64,000 bases of DNA. Source: Hirsutella rhossiliensis (lineage: Eukaryota; Ascomycota; Sordariomycetes; Hypocreales; Ophiocordycipitaceae). The stretch lies in NCBI RefSeq assembly GCF_020360975.1, contig NW_025408668.1, positions 2,542,001-2,606,000 of the forward strand, in the 5' to 3' direction. The notes beneath the pieces were generated by a model that was not told the origin of the DNA, ran no database searches, and was given only the letters and a program-made list of their open reading frames with translations. The position numbers were made by a program, and so were the translations under genes. Shown here piece after piece: positions 56,238-64,000 of this stretch (position 1 is its first letter; each line of letters opens with the position of its first letter).

Positions 56238-56423
56238 TATTATAAAGTAAGTAAAGGTATATATATAGGTACTATTTATAAGATAATATTAATAAGCTAT
56301 ATAGAGCTCTTTTATATATAGCTAGCTTATATATATATATATAGGATCTAGCCTTTTATATATAACTATATAGCTTAGGCTATAGCTTAAGTATATAACC
56401 TATAATAGTTAAAGACTTTTATA
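56238..56423 (-). repeat. G1-d left (3') LTR
   Basis: 186 bp, pairs with 63024-63209. Confidence 0.9.
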
Positions 56424-56999
56424 TAATACCCTCCCTTTAACGCGGCGTAGCGCTACCTTATTAATAGCTTCTATATAATTAGGCCTTAGGCTCCTTATAC
56501 CGCTAGCTCTACCTTACCCTTTCCTATTAATTATACTAGCCCTACTAGCCTTATTATCCCTATACCTATTAACCTAGGTAGCTAGAACCTAGCTTTATAC
56601 TTATTAGCTAGTAAGCTATATAAATAAGGGCGTAACCTATTATATACGCCCTTAGGCGGCCGGCGGCTAGCTTAGACCTACGTAAGCCTTAGGTTACTTA
56701 TCCCCTTAGCCTTAGGTAGCCTCTTCTATTAAAGGGTATATAAGGGAGCATCCCTTTTTTTCTTTTTTTTCCTTTTCCTTCTTCTTTAACTATAGTAATA
56801 GTAGTAATAAGTAAGTTTTACTTTACTTAAAGTATTAGTTTATTCTTAGCTATATAGGCAACCTTATTAATAAGTACTTATAAGAATAGCTATAGTAATA
56901 ATAATAATAATAGTAATAATAATAACTTTAACTAATAAGTCTCTTATCCTATAAAGTAAAAGGCCGTAATTTACTATACTAACTTTTATAGTAGATATA

Positions 57000-57895
57000 T
57001 TTACCTCTCCCTCTCCCTTTTCCTCCTTCTTAAAGCGTATAAAGTCGTTTATCGACGCTATACTAAGCGCGGCCGACGATAACTCCGCCGCTACTACCGC
57101 TCCTACCCGCGCCCTTATAACCGCGCCTACCGCCGCCGCCTTTACCTCCGCTATACTAGCCGCTCTTATATCGCCCTTTAAGGTAACGACGCCGTCCCTA
57201 CCGCTACCTATAACGCCCGGCCCCTCTACCCCTACCTCTACCTCTACTACCCTTATAAGTCCGCTACCTAGCGAGCGTAGTAGCTACTTTCCGCTAACTT
57301 CTTAAAGTATAAGCGCTAAGTATAAGCTAGAGCCGCTTACGCGGCCCCTTATATATAGTATACGTTATAAGAGCTCCCTTATACTAATTAAGTTAAGCGC
57401 TACTATAGCGGTAGTTATTACTAATATACGCGTACTAGCTACGCCTATAAAGCGGCGCTTCCTATCTTACTTACTACGGCGTTAGCTTAGAAGGCTAGCG
57501 CGTATAAGTAGGTATAAGGGGCTATTAAGAAGCGCCTTACTACCGCCGCTACTACCTACTATAATCTCCGCGCCCTTAAGTACTAGGGCCTTATCCTTAA
57601 GTAAGTTCCTCCCCTTTAGCTCCTTTACTTCCGCTACTAACTCCCTTAGTACTAGGGATACTACCTCTATCGCCTTATCGGCGGTCCCCCTAGCTATGCC
57701 CGCCGCTACCCCCGCCGCTACTACTAGCCGCCTCCCCCCCGCCTCTACCGCCCTTAGAGCCGCCGCTACCGCTAACTAGCTCGCGGGCCTAGAGGGCCGC
57801 TTAAGTGCCTTAAAGAGCGCCGCCGCCGCTAATAAAGAGGAGGAGGATAATAAAGATAACGATAACGATAACGATAAAGGTAAGGATAAAAAATA
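57000..57895 (+). other. Low-complexity open frame between pol and 3' LTR of G1-d
   Basis: Best copy of the G1-specific extra segment. The plus frame reads FLKRIKSFIDAILSAADDNS, an Ala/Pro/Thr/Ser-rich middle, RLSALKSAAAANKEEEDN and a DNDNDKGKDK tail, with only three TAA/TAG interruptions in about 290 codons. It is antisense to gag-pol. No family recognised. Confidence 0.42.
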
Positions 57896-57949
57896 GGTCT
57901 AAGTAGTCTAAAGGCTTTACCTTAAAATAAACGCTATTTTTATCTCTAC

Positions 57950-60900
57950 TTATACTATCGCGCTTACGTTATCGTAACTACTTACTTTACTTTATCTACT
58001 TTATAGTCTTAGCTTAAGCTACTACTAGTAGTTTACTTATCTATTATTCTTATCTACTAGCTTAAATAAGGCCTTAAACTTATCGAGGGCTATAGCTCCT
58101 ATAAACTTATATATAGGTTCTTATATAAGGTCGATATACCCGCGCTATTTAATAAGGACCTCCTAGCGTTTCCTCTTACTAACCTTTTTCTAGCGCGCGG
58201 CTTATATCTCTTTAACCTTAAACTTATCCTCTCCTTCTACCTTAATTATAAGCGGTTAAGCGTCCACTATTTCTTATCTAAGTAGTAGGTTAAAGGAGGC
58301 TTAGTAAAGGAGGTCTATATTAATCTTATTATAAACCCTTATTAAGAGACTATTAAGCTCTATAACCTATAGGCTAATAACTCCCTATACTATAAACTTT
58401 ATATATAGCTAGTTAAGCTTCTTTTTTAGCTATACTAACCTATAGTTATAAAGGTCTAGCTATACCTTATCCCTTACTATAAACTTATCTATTAAAGCCT
58501 TAGTCTTATTAGCGTACTACTCTTAATCTTATACTATAGTAGCTATCGCGGATTAGTAATAATCTATAGTCTCTTATAGCTTTTATATAAATATAAAGGC
58601 GCGGCCTTTTAATAATAAATTACTATACTACTTTACTACTATATTTATAGTAAAGGGAACTAGTAAGGGCGGTTTAAAGCTATATATTATAAAGAAAAGA
58701 GCTATCTTAATAGAGGTATATAGTTTACTATTTAATATAAGTTAGGCCGCGGGGAGCTACTAGTCTTAGTAAACTTAGTTATAGGCTATAATAGCCTATA
58801 AGTAAGCCTACGCCTCTTAGTTAACCCTTTTAGGCCCTTTATTAGTCTATAAGTAATATACTATACTAAGTAGCTATATAATCTAAAGTAGCTAGTATAG
58901 GTACTACTAAAAGTAGCTAGTTTAATTCGATCCTTTATCGCTTATAATAAAGGCTAGCTAGCTATATAAGTAAGCTTAGTACTATAAGAAGCGATCTATA
59001 TAGGCCTTTATATCTATAAACGGTATTAGCTTTAATACTATAGACTTACTAAGTTAGTCCTTAATTACCTATATATAGTAGTTACCGCCTTTTATAGGTA
59101 AGAGGTCTATTATAAAGTCTATTTATATATATATATAAAACTAGTTAGGTACTAAAAGCTACTTAAGTAGCCCTTTAAGCTATGCCTTTTAAATCTTAGT
59201 ATAGCTATAAATATTATAGTTATAAAGGAAATAATAAACGTAGTACTATAAGAAAGGCTAGTAAAAGTCCCTCGTAAGGCCTACTACTATACCCTACTAG
59301 CCTAGGTAACCTATAATACTAGAGTTATATATAAGCTAAACTAGCCTCCTTTAAAGCTTATTCTATTTATTTAGCTCTAGCAGTCTATCCTTCTCCTTAG
59401 CTTCTATAGTATATAGTATACCTAGCACCTATAGTCTCCCCTACTAACGTAGGTGCCCTTATAGGTCGATATAATAGTCGGCTACCTATACCTTTAGCTT
59501 TAGCTTTAGATCTAGGCGTTGTATACCGGACTTAATAGCGCGGCGCACGCTCTTATTAGTATAGTCTAGAAATAATATCCTATCTTATAGGCGTTAAAGG
59601 ACTTTATCCTAGAACACCCTCGCTACGCGCGCCCAAGGGCTAGTCTATCCCTCCTCCTTAGACTAAGGTAGGGGTATAGGGAGGCGCTTATCTATTAGCC
59701 CTATACCTTCCTTTATTAAGGAAGCTCTTATATAGGTCCGTAGCGCTTCTTATAGGATAAGCTATAGGTCTCGCGCTTTAATATCCGCTCCTATTAGCCG
59801 GTCTTAATCTCTCTAAGAAAGCGCGTTTAGTACTATAAAGTCCCGCCCTAGCTAGTACTTAATCGCGAAGTTAAAGCGTAAGAGGTACTCTACTTAATAG
59901 GCCTACCGCTCTAAGAGGTACTAGTAGGTTATAAAGTACTTAAGGTTTCTATAATTTATAAGAACTTTAAAGCTCTTATAGCTTTAAAGCTTTACTTACT
60001 ACTACTTAAGGTAGCTAATAATCGCTAGTATCTCCTTATTATAAATAGCGTAATTCCGCTCTACTAGGGTTAGCTTATAGGAGTAGAACGCTACTAGTTA
60101 CTTTTACCTATCTACCTCTTAAGAGAGCGTCCCTCTAAGTACCTAGCCGCTATAGTCTACTTCGACTAACGTAGATAGGTTAAAGTCCTACTAAAGTAGT
60201 ACTAGGGCTTACGAGAATAGGTTCTTAAGTATATAGAACGCTCCTTCCTATATAAGCCCTTAACGAAAGGCGGTCTTTTTTCTAGTAATCTTATTTAAGG
60301 GCATTATAATATAAGAGAAGCCCTTAATAAATATCCTATAATAGTTCGCGAACCTAAGGAAGCTTTATACGCCTATTTATATAGTTAGGGCCGCTTAGTC
60401 TTAGATCGCTTAGATCTTTATAGGATCTACCTATATACCTATACTTATATAAATAATAAAGCCTAAGTACTTAACCCTTTTAACCTTAAATTTATACTTA
60501 TTTAGGTTAAAGTAAAGCCTATAAAGTTAAAGGCGCTTTAAGACCTTCTATACTTTCTATATATAGTCCTTATAAGAGCCGCTTATATAGATAAGGATAT
60601 TATCTATATATATAGAGGCGAACTTATTAAGGAAGTCTTAAAGTATATTATTAATATAACGCTAAAAGGTAGCGGGCGCTCTTAAAAGGCTAAAGGGCGT
60701 TATAAGCTACTTAAATAAGCCGTAGTATATATAGAACGCTATCTTTTACTTATTACCTTTTAAGATCTATACCTTATATAACGCTTACTTTATATCTAGC
60801 TTTATAAACTACTTTACCTTTAAAATATTATAGAGTATATTTAAGATTAAGGGTAAAAGGTAGCGGTCTAGCCTTATAATTACGTTTAAAGCCTTATAGT

Positions 60901-62960
60901 TATAATAGAACTATATCCCGCCCCTTAGTTTATATATAAATAAGACTAGCGCTCTTACTTTAGAGCTACTTACTTAAATAAAACCTTTATTTAAAAGGTC
61001 CTTTAACGTCTTCTTTAGTACTAATAGCTCTATATATAATATACTATATAGCGGTCTAAATAGTATAGGTAGTTCCTACCCCTTCTTATTAGTATAAAGT
61101 ACGATCTTATAGTCTACCCCTAGCTTATATAAGTTTAGCTTATCTACTTCCTAGGACTTAAATAGTAGTAGAAGGTCGTAGAATCGCTTTAGTATTTACT
61201 ACTATAGCTTAAAAGGCGACTTTAGCTTCTTTATCTAAAGGGCCTTATTAATATCCGCTAAGCTAACTATATAGACCGCTACGTTAGCTACTACTTAGCC
61301 TTCCTCCTACTTTACCTATTATATAGTTCTTATAAAGATAGAGGTAAGGACTTCTTAGGCTAAGTATAAAGCTCGTACGCTTAATCCTATACTTATAAAA
61401 CCGTTATTATAATAGACCTACTATTATATAGGCTTAAACTATAGCTTCTTTTAGTATAAAACTAAGTATAACTTTATATATAATAACTAGGGTTTCCTAA
61501 GGATTAAGGGAAACTTTAGTTAAGGGATTATATAGGCTACGATAAGCTTATAGTAGCTATTAACCTCTATAGCTAGCTATATAATACCCTTAATTTCTAT
61601 ACTTTCTATTACGCCTAAGGCGCCCTTTACTTACCTTAGGGCGATCCTTTCTACTAGTACTTATATCTCTTATATAAGCGCCTCGTTAACTATAGCATAG
61701 TATTAGTAGCCCTTATCTATAAAGGCAGCGATAGGTAAAAAGTTATTAATTATAACCTATATTAAAGTAGGCTCCTTTTTTATATAGGTAGATAATTCCT
61801 CCTTCTCTTTTACTAGTACTAGTAATTAAGGCTTTAAAGCCTATCTTTACTCTAGAGCTACTTTTTTTCCTTTAAGCCTAAGGGAGCGAAGTCTTCTTTA
61901 TCGTTTAAAGTAAAGAGTAGTTCTATCTTCGCTACTTAAACTACTATTAGCCGCTTAGCTAAAAAGAAAGGGCACTTTAATATAAAGTATATAAACGCGC
62001 TATAATATAAGTAGTAGCTATTAGCCTTTCTTTTCCCGATTTCCTTACTTATTACTTACTTTACCTACTACTTAAAGTATAAGATAGTATAAAGGGTATT
62101 TAGTAATAACTTCCTACTACGTTTAGCTTAGTTTATATAAGTAGCTAATATTAAGGTATCCCTATTAGTATTAATAGTTAGCTATTCCTTTTATAAAGGG
62201 GCAGTAATCCTATTACTACTATATAGCGTATACTTATAAAGCTTTTAGAAACGCAGCGTTTACTTATAGCCCTATACTACCTTTATTAACCGGCTTACGT
62301 ACTCGCTATAGTTAGTAGGTATAATTATAAGGATAAGTAGCTCTTATAGGGCTAGCGTAATTAAGTTCTATAACTATATAAGCTTCGCGCTATCTTCTTA
62401 TACTATAGTTCCCGCTACTTATAAGAGCGTCTCTTTAAAGTTAGGGAGGAATTCGCTAAAGGTCTAACCGTCCCTCTACCTAAGGGTCTATAGCTTATCC
62501 TACGCCTTCTCCCGCTCTTATACGTTGCCGAACGTATATATAAGGTATTAAAAGAAGTCCTATAAGTCGCGTTTACCCTTAAGGCCGCCCTTATCTTAGA
62601 ATCTAGAGATCCGCTATATCTAAGGCTCTAGTAGTATATAAAGGAGCGAATACTATACTATATTACGATAGCCGTTTAAGCCTTATTTCTTATTTATTAT
62701 AAACTTTATTTATAGCTAGCTAAGAAAGAAGTAAAAGGACTTAAGCTTACTATCTTAAGTCGGCTAAAAAAGTAGCTTCTACGTTAGTAGTGCCGCCGCT
62801 ATAACTAATATTATAGAGGTCGTAGGGGTTAACGCTAGTCTTATAGATAGCTCTCTTAGTATAGTAAGAACCTTATTCTTCTCGCTAGCTATTGCGCTTT
62901 TAATCGCTTTTAAGATAGCTATAATACTTCCTATCCGCTTAAGGGGTAGCGGGTTACTCC
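57950..62960 (-). pseudogene. G1-d gag-pol remnant
   Basis: Minus-strand reading: gag from about 62960 (LKSFYFFL, later LKRRSYK region) to about 61950; RT about 61230-60500 with ILFIYKL-GG(G/R) region and the catalytic box IYIDNILIY near 60610 (family YxDD, last Asp to Asn); then RNase H and integrase to about 57950. Stops are nearly all at Gln/Trp positions. Same organisation as G1-b without its LINE insert. Confidence 0.82.
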
Positions 62961-63023
62961 TTTAAGAAAGCAGTACCCTTTTTAAGGAGATATCTATTAG
63001 ATCTATTAGTTAATAGCTTATAC

Positions 63024-63209
63024 TATTATAGAGTAAGTAGAGGCGTATATATAGGTGCTATCTATAGGATAATATTAATAAGCTATATAGAGCTCTTTTA
63101 TATATAGCTAGCCTATATATATATATATAGGATCCGGCCCTTTATATATAACTATATAGCTTAGGCTATAGCTTAAGCCTATAACCTATAATAGTTAAAG
63201 ACTCTTATA
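63024..63209 (-). repeat. G1-d right (5') LTR
   Basis: 186 bp, partner of 56238-56423. Confidence 0.9.
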
Positions 63210-64000
63210 CTATCGCGCTTATATTACTATAATTACATACTTTATTTTATTTACTTTATAGTCTTAGCTTAAGCTACTACTAATAGTTTATTAGTTTATT
63301 ATTCTTATTTATTAGCTTAAATAAGGCCTTAAACTTATTAAGGGCTATAGCTCTTATAAACTTATATATAGGTTCTTATATAAGGTCGAGATACCTATAT
63401 TACTTAATAAGGACCTTTTAGCGTTTCCCCTTACTAAACCTTTTCTAGTATATAGCTTATATTTCTTTAACCTTAAACTCGTTCTTTCTTTTTACCTTAA
63501 TTATAAGCGGTTAAGCGTCCGCTACTTTTTATTTAAATAGTAAGTTAAAAAAGGCTTAGTAAAAGAGGTCTATATTAATTTTATTATAGACCCTTATTAA
63601 AAAACTATTAAGCTTTATAACTTATAAACTAATAACTCTTTATACTATAAACTTTATATATAGCTAGTTAAGCTTCTTTTTTAGCTATACCGACCTATAG
63701 TTATAAAGGTCTAGCTATACCTTATTCCTTACTATAAACTTATTTACTAGAGCCTTAGTCTTATTAACGTACTACTTTTAATCTTATACTATAGTAGCTA
63801 TCGCGGATTAATAATAATCTATAGTCTCTTATAGCTTTTATATAAATATAGAGGCGCGGCCTTTTAATAATAAATTACTATACTACTCTACTATTATATT
63901 TATAGTAAAAGGAACTAATAAGAGCGGTTTAAAGCTATACGTTATAAAGAAAGGGGCTATCTTAATAAAGGTATATAGTTTACTATTTAATATAAGTTAA
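63210..64000 (-). pseudogene. G1-c pol segment (integrase region) running off the right edge
   Basis: Matches G1-d 57955-58745 and G1-b 27515-28155 base for base apart from transitions. Starts with the target copy CTATC next to the G1-d LTR. No intact frame. Confidence 0.8.

Larger units (their letters stand above)
56238..63209 (-). mobile_element. Ty3/gypsy copy G1-d, 6972 bp, nested in G1-c
   Basis: LTRs of 186 bp at 56238-56423 and 63024-63209. The flanks CTATT (56233-56237) and CTATC (63210-63214) are a 5-bp target duplication with one transition. Without the element, G1-c reads continuously. This copy has no large insertion, so it is the best reference for the family: 3' low-complexity part, integrase, RNase H, RT, gag from left to right. 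Confidence 0.92.
42565..64000 (-). mobile_element. Ty3/gypsy copy G1-c, interrupted by LINE and G1-d, right end outside window
   Basis: Its left LTR is 42565-42750. Internal sequence follows to 43968, resumes at 55898 after the LINE, stops at 56237 where G1-d is inserted, and resumes at 63210 to the edge. The joined pieces align in order with G1-b 25974-27530 and onward. The visible end at 64000 is still inside the integrase region, so the 5' LTR lies to the right. It is itself inserted in G1-a. Confidence 0.85.

Noticed and set aside
24250..64000. An AT-rich centromere or subtelomere without transposons
   Set aside because: Essentially all of it can be assigned to identifiable LTR and non-LTR elements; no satellite or telomere repeat is seen, though a pericentromeric setting cannot be excluded.

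Overview
The window looks like a chromosome segment of a filamentous ascomycete (Pezizomycotina, perhaps a Sordariomycete; that finer placement is inference). The grounds are a fungal multimodular NRPS, a P450 gene with six 54-75 nt GT-AG introns, Fot1/pogo and hAT transposons, and about 40 kb of retroelements carrying the signature of repeat-induced point mutation (RIP) at CpA/TpG. There is no bacterial, viral or CRISPR content.

Layout. 1-14652 (-): an intronless NRPS gene, open at the left edge, 4884 codons visible, order A-T-C-A-T-C-A-T-C-A-T-C-A. 14653-15627: shared divergent promoter region. 15628-17489 (+): an intact seven-exon cytochrome P450. 17802-20206: a decayed Fot1/pogo DNA transposon with 43-bp terminal inverted repeats at a TA target. 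20295-20815 (+): a relic of a reducing polyketide synthase (KR piece joined to an ACP). 21727-23084 (+): a small NTF2/SnoaL-like gene split by a 942-bp hAT element with a perfect 8-bp target duplication. 23385-23790 (-): C-terminal relic of an MFS transporter. NRPS plus P450, with PKS and MFS debris beside them, is a partly eroded secondary-metabolite locus; the NRPS and P450 are the parts that still look functional.

From about 24.1 kb to the right edge the DNA changes abruptly: CA and TG dinucleotides almost vanish on both strands, ATG almost vanishes with them, and the region is a nest of retrotransposons. Reconstructed nesting: a LINE fragment (24246-24723) is interrupted by a + strand Ty3/gypsy copy (G1-a, from 24724). 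G1-a is interrupted three times: by G1-b (25788-33393, itself holding a LINE 3' end), by a chromodomain gypsy element G2 (33833-42487, holding a SINE-like insert), and by G1-c (42565 to beyond the window). G1-c is interrupted by a full-length Tad-like LINE (43969-55896), which contains a Ty1/copia element (45317-about 51388), and then by G1-d (56238-63209). Target duplications and sequence continuity across the insertions support this order. None of these elements encodes an intact protein; catalytic Asp codons read as Asn and Trp/Gln codons as stops, as expected from RIP.

The metabolite locus therefore lies directly against a silenced, AT-rich, transposon-dense block. I found no clearly new enzymatic system. 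The least explained items are the NRPS product, a long frame of unknown function inside G2, and a conserved low-complexity frame between pol and the 3' LTR of the G1 family.
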